Made by a program: the position numbers and the translations under genes
NCBI RefSeq assembly: GCF_037126265.1
Contig: NZ_JAYLLN010000016.1
Coordinates: 1 to 64,000, forward strand
DNA length: 64,000 nucleotides
Direction: 5' to 3'
Source: Sphingobacterium tenebrionis
Lineage (GTDB): Bacteria > Bacteroidota > Bacteroidia > Sphingobacteriales > Sphingobacteriaceae
Shown: positions 26,024 to 34,900 of the stretch, in pieces
How the letters are laid out: each line of letters begins with the position of its first letter
Position numbering within the stretch: the first letter of the stretch is position 1
Notes under the pieces: model-generated
The model's database searches: none
What the model saw: only the letters and a program-made list of their open reading frames with translations
What the model was told of the DNA's origin: nothing

Positions 26024-28081
26024 TTACATCAGGTCTGCTTGGATAGTTAATATTTTCTTTTTCTGCAGGAAGTATCGTTGATAAATCAAATAAGGCAGGG
26101 CTTCCATGGCTTCTCTTAAGATCATTATATTTTCATCTACATAAGCTGAGACCATGAAATATTTCCACTCCTTATCCATATACTTTTTTAAATTTTCCAC
26201 ATACTTCTTGTCCAATTCATTTTCAAACCCTGGATATTCCAATAATTCCTTCAATTCTTTTTTCAGCCTCAACTCTAAAACCTTGAATTCAATAAAGAAG
26301 GTTTCTATTTGATTATAATCCAAGACTTGGTTCAGATAGCTAAATTTATTGTTCATCTCATAATAAAAATTCATCTGATCTTCATAGATCTTATCATAAG
26401 CCGACAGTTGCAGATGAGCTTCCAAAAACTCCTGCTCCATATTCCTGGTTTTTGCCAGATGATGGAAATGTTTAAATATCTGAATATTCAATTCATCCAA
26501 TTCAGCTGCTTTAGATTCTTCCTCCTTTTTCAATCTTTCCAATAACTCAGGAATGGCTTTCCGATGAAATTTAATACCATCATAATCAAAGGTCTTTACT
26601 CCAATTTCTTTAGCCTGAATAGATTTTAAAGTGCCAATATCTTGACGCAGGGCTTGCAATTCATACGATAGCTTCGTATCCTCATCCGAGAAATAGGATC
26701 TTTCTAGAATATTACCATCTAGATCAATCTTTTCGTAATCAGAAATCACTGGGGTTACTAAGTTGTAATATTCATTGAATACCTTATCAAAACTTCCTTT
26801 GTTAAAAGCCAATTCGTATTTATGGATAAATTCATCCGCACCCAATTTAACAATAGGTATGTTTGCATTTGGCCCTTCATCCTCCAAAAACAAATTTTTA
26901 AATAGGAAATCTGATATTTCCGAGATCACTTTATCCTTATCCTTGATCATATCCATCGCGGGGCTATCCTCTTCCACCGCCTTAACAATATTCAATTGCC
27001 TAACCTTTTTCACCCGGTCGGCAGTGCTCGGATGCGATGCCCATTGGTTTTCGAAGTTCAGTTTAGATTTATCGTATTTGAGATTGCTATCCAGATCGAT
27101 CAACGGCATGCCATCCTTCATCTCATAACTGTTCTTTTTTGCTAAAAAGCGAAGCATGGTCTGATGATCCGCATAAATATCATCAGGAAAAAAACTTTCG
27201 GAGGAGCGATTAAAATAGAACTGCACCGCTTCATTGAAGGCATGGTCAGCAAAATCTAAACGCATCAGGGAGCTGCTAAAGGCTTCCGACCCAGCAATAT
27301 GGGCTGCCACTTCATCCGCATGGAATTCCATCTCGCGGGATAAGGCCATGTAATTCTTATTAATGAAATTATATAATTTTTTGAGGATCCATTGAATCCC
27401 TCGGATAGCATAAATCGCTCCCCAGAGTGTGATGACTAAAGAATTACTCCAGCCGGTTACCCTATTGATCGTTCTATCAAAAGATTCATTGTTATACAGC
27501 ATGTTAAAGATCACTTGGTTCACATGGTACACGTAGGAACCAAGCTTCATGCTCCGTTGGGAGAAATGACCAAATTCATGCGCAATAATGGCCTTTAACT
27601 CCTGTTTACTAAGCACATTGATCAAGCCCATCCCGATTTGGAGGTTTTTCCGAACGGGAATGATCATGCTCCAAAAACTGGAATTATAGAAAACCGAGGC
27701 ATTAACTTCCTGTGTTATAAATACTTTTTTGGGGAAGTCCGTTCCAGCTTCTTGTACAACCTCATGGATCATTTGGAACAGTTCAGGTTGCATGTCTGCA
27801 GTAATCTCAAACATTCCCTCCGTATGGTTTTGATTCTTGGAAAAGATGAATTTTATAAGGAAAAACAGAATGGTCAATCCGGCAAAGATTAATCCTGCAC
27901 CAAATAAAATGATATATAAATTTGGAATTTCTATGATCAAGTGGATACCAAAATAGGTGAGCGCAATGGTTAATCCTATTGCGGCTATTAAAAGCAGCAT
28001 ATAGACAATGACGAAAATGAGAATGGAAGTAAGGGTTTTTTTGACGCTTCGCTGAAATGCCGGGCTGGTCTGAATATGCAT
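26024..28081 (-). CDS. M48-family membrane zinc metalloprotease
   Basis: A 685-residue protein with two N-terminal membrane helices (about 15-80) and the HtpX-like zinc site HEFGH at 168-172 (AIIAHEFGHFSQRSMKLG); the third ligand probably lies in SREMEFHADEVAA. The C-terminal 300 residues are helical and probably coiled coil (EELKKEEESKAAELDELNI). M48 proteases of this build act in membrane protein quality control. It is separated from the FAD oxidoreductase gene by 66 bases on the same strand, so readthrough from that operon is possible, but the gap is larger than those within it. Confidence 0.88.
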   Translation of the reverse strand: MHIQTSPAFQRSVKKTLTSILIFVIVYMLLLIAAIGLTIALTYFGIHLIIEIPNLYIILFGAGLIFAGLTILFFLIKFIFSKNQNHTEGMFEITADMQPELFQMIHEVVQEAGTDFPKKVFITQEVNASVFYNSSFWSMIIPVRKNLQIGMGLINVLSKQELKAIIAHEFGHFSQRSMKLGSYVYHVNQVIFNMLYNNESFDRTINRVTGWSNSLVITLWGAIYAIRGIQWILKKLYNFINKNYMALSREMEFHADEVAAHIAGSEAFSSSLMRLDFADHAFNEAVQFYFNRSSESFFPDDIYADHQTMLRFLAKKNSYEMKDGMPLIDLDSNLKYDKSKLNFENQWASHPSTADRVKKVRQLNIVKAVEEDSPAMDMIKDKDKVISEISDFLFKNLFLEDEGPNANIPIVKLGADEFIHKYELAFNKGSFDKVFNEYYNLVTPVISDYEKIDLDGNILERSYFSDEDTKLSYELQALRQDIGTLKSIQAKEIGVKTFDYDGIKFHRKAIPELLERLKKEEESKAAELDELNIQIFKHFHHLAKTRNMEQEFLEAHLQLSAYDKIYEDQMNFYYEMNNKFSYLNQVLDYNQIETFFIEFKVLELRLKKELKELLEYPGFENELDKKYVENLKKYMDKEWKYFMVSAYVDENIMILREAMEALPYLIYQRYFLQKKKILTIQADLM

Positions 28082-28147
28082 AAAAGGTAATTTCGATTAG
28101 TTTTATAAATATAGACGAAATGAAGAATATATTTTACAGAAAACCTA

Positions 28148-29764
28148 TTAATAATATTTAGTTAATATTTCTTTGGCCGTTAAATAGCCTCTATAGAATG
28201 CTTCCTCGAATAGGGAGAGTCCGGAAAGGTCAGAATGTGCAAAATAAATCCGGTCGGCAATTGGTTTGGCCATTTCCTTCCGGGCCTCACTCATCATGAA
28301 CCCTGGAACTGGGCTGATCATGCCATGGCCTAAACGATGGATACGCATATCCAATATTTCCTCCTCGATGCCATAATGTGCTTTGGAGAGATCTTCAATA
28401 ATGAAATCCCGCCATTGTTCCTCACTAAAATCCAATAGTTTCTTTCGTTCCTTTCGAAGGTCTTGGGCATCTAAAGAATGGTAATAGCTGATTACATAAG
28501 GAGCCTTATATTGGGCAAGGCTCTGATGCTGATCAAAGATATAGCCTAAGCCCTTGCCATCATGGATCACATTGTCCCAGGATAAGGGAGCGCCCGAAGC
28601 AGCGGGGAAACTTTTCAGGGTGATCGTGGCAATTAACCATGGTGCATAAGCAAATTTATCGCTTAAGGTTTTCCGTGAAGTGATCAGGTATTTATTTACA
28701 AATTGCGGACAACAATTGATGAGTTGATTAGTTATATAAAGAGTTGATTTATTGGTTTTAATGTCGTATACCTGAACTTGAACTTTGTTCTCATCCCATT
28801 CTATTTTATAAGCTAAACAATTGTTCTTTATCTTTCCTTCCGCGTATTTTTTCAATAAGGACACCAATCTTCCATTGCCTTCCTGCCAGGTCAATACGGC
28901 TTCTTCATTTCCGAGGTAATCATGCTTTCTACTGGAAAAATAATGTATACCTGCAAAAGCTGAGGTATGTTTAACGCCTGTACCGAAATCATCCCTGCAA
29001 CAGTAATTCACATAACTAAATACCGGTTTTGTTTTGAATCCTTGATCCAGCAGCCACTTTTCCATGCTGATGCTATCCAGATCCTCCAGATCATGATCGT
29101 TTGATGCGAAAAGTGTTGGAATATCAAATACATATTTTCCATCCCTACCTTTCATTTCCGTAAAATCCTTCATGAGGCCATGAAAACGCTCCATTTCGGC
29201 CAATTCTTCCTCATCTAGCCCATATTCAGGAACAATGCCATTCTGCCAATAATTGTCGATAAAGAGCCTATGCATCGGGTCAAAGGACAGCTGTTCTTCA
29301 TCAAATATTGGTTCACCAGTTGCTGTCCAACCCTTAACGATCTTTGACTTTTCTAAAAAGTGGTAAATTTCTTTGTTGGAGGCGTTGGGTATGGGCAGGT
29401 AATGGGCGCCCTGTGGATGTTTACTGTAGGAATTTGACCCTGATTTGGAGTTTCCGCCCACTTCATCTTCCATTTCCAATAAGAGAAAGTCCTGGAAGCC
29501 CTTTTCATGGAATTGATATGCAGCAGATAAGCCTGCGATTCCACCTCCAAGAATCAATACAGGGATTTCAATCTTTTCAGAAACAGGGGGGAAGTCGGGT
29601 AGCCATAAGCGATGCCCTAAGATGTGGTTGGTGCCGGTCAGTTTTAATAAGATATGGTTTGCCTTTCTTTTGCAGGCTTGCAGGAAAGTAGTGCCAAGAC
29701 CCAATAAAAGGCTTGCTTTCAGGAAATGTCGTCTGTTCCACTTATATCTTGCTCCACTCTTCAT
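28148..29764 (-). CDS. Tat-exported FAD-dependent oxidoreductase (amine-oxidase-like)
   Basis: The 538-residue protein starts with a twin-arginine signal (NRRHFLKASLLLGLGTTFLQ then Ala-Cys), compatible with a Tat lipoprotein. The dinucleotide fold follows at about residue 68 (LGGGIAGLSAAYQFHEKGF, then LLLEMEDEVGGNS), the layout of monoamine/polyamine oxidases and protoporphyrinogen oxidases. It is the last gene of the operon and its start overlaps the aminopropyltransferase end by 23 bases. A role in oxidising a polyamine or its adduct outside the cytoplasmic membrane is inferred from context only. Other amine oxidase-superfamily reactions remain possible. Confidence 0.82.
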   Translation of the reverse strand: MKSGARYKWNRRHFLKASLLLGLGTTFLQACKRKANHILLKLTGTNHILGHRLWLPDFPPVSEKIEIPVLILGGGIAGLSAAYQFHEKGFQDFLLLEMEDEVGGNSKSGSNSYSKHPQGAHYLPIPNASNKEIYHFLEKSKIVKGWTATGEPIFDEEQLSFDPMHRLFIDNYWQNGIVPEYGLDEEELAEMERFHGLMKDFTEMKGRDGKYVFDIPTLFASNDHDLEDLDSISMEKWLLDQGFKTKPVFSYVNYCCRDDFGTGVKHTSAFAGIHYFSSRKHDYLGNEEAVLTWQEGNGRLVSLLKKYAEGKIKNNCLAYKIEWDENKVQVQVYDIKTNKSTLYITNQLINCCPQFVNKYLITSRKTLSDKFAYAPWLIATITLKSFPAASGAPLSWDNVIHDGKGLGYIFDQHQSLAQYKAPYVISYYHSLDAQDLRKERKKLLDFSEEQWRDFIIEDLSKAHYGIEEEILDMRIHRLGHGMISPVPGFMMSEARKEMAKPIADRIYFAHSDLSGLSLFEEAFYRGYLTAKEILTKYY

Positions 29765-31256
29765 CGAAATACCGCACTAAAATCTGATTGTCCAAACGAT
29801 TGATCTCCACCGGTATTTTTTGCATATCTGTTGCAAAGTCCGTGAGTTTGGAGAAATTGTAGTCATAGAAACGCAGGTTGTCCACCTTATGGTTCACCTG
29901 TTGGAAATCTACGTTTTTATCTGGGGAGAATAAACAGAAGCCCCATTCGCCGAAGGAAGGCACATAGGCATGGTAAGCCTGTGGATTCGGAAAAATAGAA
30001 GCTATGGTTTCATGAATGCACCAATAGGCTTTGGGCGCATAATAGGGTGATGTAGTCTGCACAGCAATAATGCTTTGCTCATGCATCAAAAACCGTAAGC
30101 GCTTGTAAAAAGCATTGGTGTACAATTTGCCTAAGCTGTAGTTGGAAGGATCCGGAAAATCGATGATGATGACATCATATTGCTCCTGATGGTCCTTTAT
30201 CCAGATAAATGCATCTTCATTTACGACCCTTACCTTAGGGCTGTTCAATGCATCCTGATTATGCTGACGAAGAATTTCATTAGTCTGAAACAATTTGGTC
30301 ATCCCTTCGTCCAGGTCGACCAAGGTAATATGTTCTACCATAGGGTATTTCAGGATTTCCCTGGCGGCCAAACCATCGCCACCCCCTAAGATAAGCACAC
30401 GTTTCGGCGTTTTGGCAACCGACATGGCGGGATGCACCAGGCATTCATGGTATCTGTACTCATCCTTGGTGTTGAACTGAAGGTTGTTGTTCAGAAACAG
30501 CTGGTAATTTCCGTTGGAGGAGGTCAGTACAATACGCTGATAGGTCGTCGAATGCTTGTAGATGACGTTGTTTCCATATAGCTGGTTCTCCGAATAGGCC
30601 AAGAGCCGATCGGAATAATAAAAGACAATCAGCAGGAATACCAAACATAGTATAGCCTTGATCTTCATCCAGGTCGGCCTTTTCAGGAACTTGCTCAGGT
30701 AAAAGGCAAGGAAAACCCCTACACAGATATTGATGATTCCGAACAGGAGGGAAGTACCCATAACCCCTAATTTTGGAATCAGCAGGATCGGGAATAAAAC
30801 CGAAGCGATCAATGCACCGATGTAATCAAAAGCGAAAACATTGGAGACCAAATCCTTGAATTGCACCCTGTCCTTGAGGATGTTCATCAACAAAGGGATT
30901 TCCATTCCACAGAGACAACCTGTCAGAAATACAATAAAGTATAAAATAAACTGGAAATGTTCAACCTGTTGAAATAGAAGGAATAAAAGAACAGAACTTG
31001 TACCCCCAATAATACCTATCAAGAGTTCGATCTCGATGAATCGATCGAACAGGTTCTTATGGATAAATTTGGCAAGATAGGATCCAACCCCCATTGAAAA
31101 GAGGTAAGTGCCGATGATGAAAGAGAATTGCTTTACCGAATCTCCCAATAGATAACTGGCCAATGCACCAGCCACCAACTCGTAGACCAATCCACAAATG
31201 GCGATGATGAATACAGCTAATAAAAGGAAGATGGAAAGATTTTTCTTTCTATCCAT
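29742..31256 (-). CDS. Membrane-bound spermidine-synthase-like aminopropyltransferase
   Basis: The 504-residue protein has about seven membrane helices in residues 1-215, then a spermidine-synthase fold. The dcAdoMet-binding motif is VLILGGGDGLAAREILKYP, the acidic strand end is ITLVDLDEG, and the catalytic region is VIIIDFPDPSNYSLGKLYTN. Fused membrane forms are known, but their substrates are mostly unproven. It overlaps the genes on both sides by a few bases. With AdoMet decarboxylase in the same operon, aminopropyl transfer is likely; whether the acceptor is putrescine or something at the membrane is unknown. Confidence 0.88.
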   Translation of the reverse strand: MDRKKNLSIFLLLAVFIIAICGLVYELVAGALASYLLGDSVKQFSFIIGTYLFSMGVGSYLAKFIHKNLFDRFIEIELLIGIIGGTSSVLLFLLFQQVEHFQFILYFIVFLTGCLCGMEIPLLMNILKDRVQFKDLVSNVFAFDYIGALIASVLFPILLIPKLGVMGTSLLFGIINICVGVFLAFYLSKFLKRPTWMKIKAILCLVFLLIVFYYSDRLLAYSENQLYGNNVIYKHSTTYQRIVLTSSNGNYQLFLNNNLQFNTKDEYRYHECLVHPAMSVAKTPKRVLILGGGDGLAAREILKYPMVEHITLVDLDEGMTKLFQTNEILRQHNQDALNSPKVRVVNEDAFIWIKDHQEQYDVIIIDFPDPSNYSLGKLYTNAFYKRLRFLMHEQSIIAVQTTSPYYAPKAYWCIHETIASIFPNPQAYHAYVPSFGEWGFCLFSPDKNVDFQQVNHKVDNLRFYDYNFSKLTDFATDMQKIPVEINRLDNQILVRYFDEEWSKI

Positions 31257-31467
31257 GAATTGAGGCTGCGATAATAATGGAGATGCCTAAAATAAAGCTG
31301 GCAAAAACGATTGCCAAGGCGACATTATGGTTTTTGACAATCTCCTGCCAGGACTTTTCCGGCGTCAATTTCTCGATCAATAGATAAGCCAATAACAGGA
31401 TTACTATTCCGATAAGGGAATAAATAACCGAGGCAGCAATACCTTTGAAAAAATAATCGTAATTCAT
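31249..31467 (-). CDS. DUF350-like small membrane protein
   Basis: From ATG 31467, a 72-residue protein with two hydrophobic helices (about 6-32 and 50-70) separated by a charged loop (EKLTPEKSWQEIVKNHNVAL). It matches the short single-repeat DUF350 type (NVALAIVFASFILGISIIIA). DUF350 proteins recur beside SpeD/SpeE-like and DUF4178 genes and beside PspA-type stress genes, but have no firmly known activity. Its stop overlaps the aminopropyltransferase start. An ATG at 31494 would overlap the upstream gene and add a charged leader, so I prefer 31467. Confidence 0.75.
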   Translation of the reverse strand: MNYDYFFKGIAASVIYSLIGIVILLLAYLLIEKLTPEKSWQEIVKNHNVALAIVFASFILGISIIIAASIHG

Positions 31468-31477
31468 ATGCTTTTGC

Positions 31478-32872
31478 TTATTTATGACTACCACTCATCA
31501 GTGGCGATCTAGTGTATATTATTCTGTTTCCTGTACGGGTATGGTCCACCTGTGCTTGCACTTCTAAATCTGCACTACAGGTTTTCATGTTGTCCTCATA
31601 GTATTTATAGGCAGGGAGGGCAAGACAAACAAAGAAAAACAGGATCAATAATCCATCTTGTTTGATCATGTACCAACCTGAAAAATCCCCTCGTTTACTT
31701 AGTTCCGCAATTTTATCCGGTTGGTTAAAATTGATGAAAAAGAAAATAAAGATCATCACCGTGGCTGCATAGGTAAATATCAAAGGCGTATAACTGACCC
31801 CACCATATTTCAGTTTGATCTGTTCCTCCAATTTGACCGCTTGATTAGGCGATCCGGTCATCGAGGTTTCAAATACTAAATGGTATTGTCCCGGTTCCAC
31901 CCTACAAAAATCAATATTCAAGGCATTAGCCTGATTCGAAGGATTAAATTTATGCACGTATGGTCTAACTTGGCTGACCTGATTGGTCTTCTTATTCACT
32001 AGATTGACCTGGATTACCAAATTCGGTACCGAAGAGATGGAGAATCCGTCCATAACCAACTGTTTTTTGGTATTTCCCTTCAATTCAAATGGCGTGGAAA
32101 CAAAGCTGTTCGCCAGGTTTTCGCTGGTAAAGGTTTCATTGAAGGTCAGGGTCTGGATACTGAGCTGATTATAATACAAAAAGTAAAATAATATCCCAGG
32201 AATAAGTAGAAATGGCAATAAAGCCCCTAAGAGCTTGGAATTGATGTGCTTCTTTTTCTCTTCGAACTCCCTGTACTTCTCAAACATGGAGTAATAATTA
32301 GGACCGTGTAGATACTTTCCGGCATAATATTCCCTCTTCCCTTGGAATATTTCTTCCGAAATAAACTTATCCTCATTCAAGGAATGAGCATAGGTAATGT
32401 AAGAGGAGGTGGCATCGAGATCTTCAAAAACAAAACCTTCCGCATAGATCACATTTTGCGTTCCGCCTTCTTCCCGATTATAATTACCATCGTATTTAAT
32501 GCGATTTTCAGATTTGCGGTCGATTTTATCTTCGGAAATCGGCTCCAGAAAACAGGCATACTCATCTCCATCGGCCAAGTACAGTTCCTCATCATCCGTA
32601 GATAATCCGACATATTCGTTGGATTTTCCTAAAACACCGGCACGGCGGATTTTGGTGATGATCTGATAATGATTGCCTTGGAAATTAATGAATTCCCCAA
32701 GGATTGGCCATAGCACATCCTTTCCAGGATTCAGGTTTTTTTGAAAAACCCACTTATCCGGATCGGTACCTTTAAAATAGGCATGGCAATTCGGGCAGAC
32801 GTAACCCTGGAATTCGGATACTTCTACCTTAAAATTCTGTTTATGTTGGCATTTGGAACAGCTGATCTGCAT
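31478..32872 (-). CDS. DUF4178-domain membrane protein with N-terminal zinc ribbon
   Basis: The 464-residue protein starts with a zinc ribbon (CSKC at about 5-8 and CPNC at 26-29). A beta-rich DUF4178-like region follows (ILGEFINFQGNHYQIITKI, YLADGDEYACFLEPIS), then a membrane helix (about 217-234), an extracytoplasmic beta domain of about 140 residues and two more helices near 370 and 405. DUF4178 proteins occur with SpeD, SpeE and DUF350 partners in several phyla. I infer a scaffold or sensor role at the membrane; enzymatic residues are not evident. Confidence 0.78.
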   Translation of the reverse strand: MQISCSKCQHKQNFKVEVSEFQGYVCPNCHAYFKGTDPDKWVFQKNLNPGKDVLWPILGEFINFQGNHYQIITKIRRAGVLGKSNEYVGLSTDDEELYLADGDEYACFLEPISEDKIDRKSENRIKYDGNYNREEGGTQNVIYAEGFVFEDLDATSSYITYAHSLNEDKFISEEIFQGKREYYAGKYLHGPNYYSMFEKYREFEEKKKHINSKLLGALLPFLLIPGILFYFLYYNQLSIQTLTFNETFTSENLANSFVSTPFELKGNTKKQLVMDGFSISSVPNLVIQVNLVNKKTNQVSQVRPYVHKFNPSNQANALNIDFCRVEPGQYHLVFETSMTGSPNQAVKLEEQIKLKYGGVSYTPLIFTYAATVMIFIFFFINFNQPDKIAELSKRGDFSGWYMIKQDGLLILFFFVCLALPAYKYYEDNMKTCSADLEVQAQVDHTRTGNRIIYTRSPLMSGSHK

Positions 32873-32875
32873 AGC

Positions 32876-33235
32876 TTAGCGATTTACCAAAGTTTCGTTC
32901 AAAACCGTAGCTTCAAAATATGCTTTATATTTTTCTCCAATGGCTATTACCTTTTGTGAATTGTCTTTCAGGTAATTACATAGGTAAATATCAAGGGTTA
33001 GTTGATGGAATTCTGGCCAGGTGTGTACACAGATGTGGGATTCCTTCAAACAAATGGCCGCCGTAAATCCGTTCCCATCAAACACATGAGAGGATAAACC
33101 TACTACCTGTAGATCTTCTTCAATCAATAAGGATTGGCTGAAGGATTGGAACTGCTCCAAAGAAGTCAGTAATTCCAGAGTAGAAACCTGTAGGGTAAGT
33201 AAAAGATGTTTTCCGGGCCTGTATTCGTTAAGCAT
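32876..33235 (-). CDS. speD: S-adenosylmethionine decarboxylase proenzyme (class 1B-like)
   Basis: A 119-residue pyruvoyl enzyme precursor of the short bacterial/archaeal type. Self-cleavage before Ser66 (LKESHICVHTWPE) would generate the pyruvoyl cofactor. GNGFTAAICL precedes the site, and His71 with the catalytic-Cys region (DIYLCNY, Cys87) follows. It supplies decarboxylated AdoMet, the donor for the aminopropyltransferase encoded downstream. Its stop lies 3 bases before the DUF4178 gene start, and the FemABX-like gene ends 50 bases upstream. Confidence 0.9.
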   Translation of the reverse strand: MLNEYRPGKHLLLTLQVSTLELLTSLEQFQSFSQSLLIEEDLQVVGLSSHVFDGNGFTAAICLKESHICVHTWPEFHQLTLDIYLCNYLKDNSQKVIAIGEKYKAYFEATVLNETLVNR

Positions 33236-33285
33236 TAATTTTGGCTAATAATTAGGCTCGAATATACACAATTTTTAAGGATTCC

Positions 33286-34422
33286 CTAACTTAAATGATA
33301 GCTTTGGTTCTTAAATTCCATGGAAGCATAATAGCTGTACTTCTCTTTATCGAGGGGATAGTCCCAACAGCCCATCCGATGATAGATCTGTCCACCGAAA
33401 CCGCTTTTAAAGCGGAATAATCCATACATGGGATGCGAAGGATCGGCCTGTGGCGATATCCCGAAGAAATCGTATTCTGTACAGTCTTTTTCTTTTGCTA
33501 ATTGCATGGCTTTCCATTGCAGGGCGTAGGTTGCCATGTAATTTCTGTTTTCGGTAGCGGAAGCACCATAAAGGTAGGTCCCCCGGTTCTTGGATACGAC
33601 GAGAAACATCGCAGCCAAAGGAAGTTCATCCACCTCGGCCAATAAAAGATACACATCGGCCGGTGATTGCGTATCATTTGCCCGGGCAGATAGGACTATG
33701 CGGAAATAATTGATATCATGGAGGAAGAAATTATTCCTTTTGGCGGTTTGTCGGTATAGTTCATACCAGATATCCAAGCTTTCCAGTCCTAGGGATTTTA
33801 CTTTTACTCCTTTACGGCCAGAAAGGTTGATGTTGTATCGGGTTTTTGGCTTCATCATTCCCAATAAATGATCCTCATCCTGATTGAGATCCATAAAGAT
33901 CGTATTGGATGGCAGGATATCGGTATTGGCTTTTCGGAGGTTCCAATGTTCGGTATTGAAGTTGAAACGAAGTTCTTGGATCCTTTTTTCGGGAACACCG
34001 ATCCAATTGCCATGAATATCATAGCAGTCTTCTTCTTTCGCCCATAGCGACTCCCAAGATAGGTCGTAGCGGATCATGATGCAGTTTTTGGGAAGGAAAT
34101 GCCTCAGTGTTTCGGATAATTGTTCCAGAAAGTATCCTTGGTTTTCTTCGGAAGGTTCTAATTCCGGACCGTAAGGCACATAAGCAATACAATGCTCCTG
34201 ATCAACAGCCTGCAAGATGATCAATAGATCGCCGATGAAATAGGCATCATCCTCGGAGCCAGCGAAAAGTTCCGAATTCTTCACCTTGAAATTAAAGGCC
34301 ATAGAGTTGACCCCCTGAAGTCTTTTGACCTCCGACCAATAAGCTGTCTGTTGGATAATAGACGTATTATAGATTTCCTTAATCGCCTTGTCTTCTAAAT
34401 CTGCAATCATGATTGGGGGCAA
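33286..34422 (-). CDS. FemABX-like peptidyl/aminoacyl transferase (GNAT fold)
   Basis: The 378-residue protein resembles FemABX ligases: the N-terminal GNAT lobe has WSEVKRLQG and YVPYGPELEP, the middle has KPKTRYNINLSGRKGVKVKS, and the C-terminal lobe has YLYGASATENRNYMATYALQ and EYDFFGISPQADPSHPMYGL followed by RFKSGFGG. Family members attach amino acids from tRNA to lipid II or act on other polymers. It is the first gene of the speD-DUF4178-DUF350-speE operon, 50 bases before speD. Envelope modification by an amine is a reasonable hypothesis but is not shown. Confidence 0.83.
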   Translation of the reverse strand: MPPIMIADLEDKAIKEIYNTSIIQQTAYWSEVKRLQGVNSMAFNFKVKNSELFAGSEDDAYFIGDLLIILQAVDQEHCIAYVPYGPELEPSEENQGYFLEQLSETLRHFLPKNCIMIRYDLSWESLWAKEEDCYDIHGNWIGVPEKRIQELRFNFNTEHWNLRKANTDILPSNTIFMDLNQDEDHLLGMMKPKTRYNINLSGRKGVKVKSLGLESLDIWYELYRQTAKRNNFFLHDINYFRIVLSARANDTQSPADVYLLLAEVDELPLAAMFLVVSKNRGTYLYGASATENRNYMATYALQWKAMQLAKEKDCTEYDFFGISPQADPSHPMYGLFRFKSGFGGQIYHRMGCWDYPLDKEKYSYYASMEFKNQSYHLS

Positions 34423-34578
34423 ACATAGCCATAAACTTTAAATAAAGGGTTTTTATTTGTCACAATTGGGTTAAAAGAAAATAGATGTAATCACAATTAA
34501 TAAAATTACAGGTTAGATGATAGTAAAAAAAAAGAATACTAAAATTAAGGAATGTTCGTTTAAAGATTATATTTCAAA

Positions 34579-34856
34579 TTTGTTATGACATATATAGGCT
34601 AATTTGTAGCTTTAACACTACAAAACAAGCTAATAAAAGCTGGAGGTATTAAGAATAACTCAATTTTTTATTTAGCTTTGAGTGCTAGTTATTAATTCGC
34701 TGTATTAATATTTATTTAATTGAAACTTTCGCGAATATCGTTCGTTAAAGAATTATAAAAGTTGACATTTGTTGGGTGAGAAGATGGCTCCATCTTCTTT
34801 TAACTTGTGTATATAATAGTGTGATCTAAGGCCTGAACTCCAGTTCAGGCCTTTAT
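34579..34856 (+). ncRNA. Candidate small RNA or structured leader
   Basis: The 478-base gap between divergent genes has no ORF. TTTG (34579-34582) and TAATTTG (34600-34606) look like a Bacteroidota promoter. Two strong hairpins follow: AGAAGATGG/CCATCTTCT (34779-34798) with a T run, and AAGGCCTGAACT/AGTTCAGGCCTT (34828-34853) with TATTATT behind. A transcript of roughly 170-245 bases ending before the kinase gene is thus predicted. It could instead be an attenuating leader of the kinase gene at 34901. No known RNA family was recognised. Confidence 0.35.
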
Positions 34857-34900
34857 TATTAGAAAAAATTGTCTATTTTGCTTTGCAAATACCAAACCCT

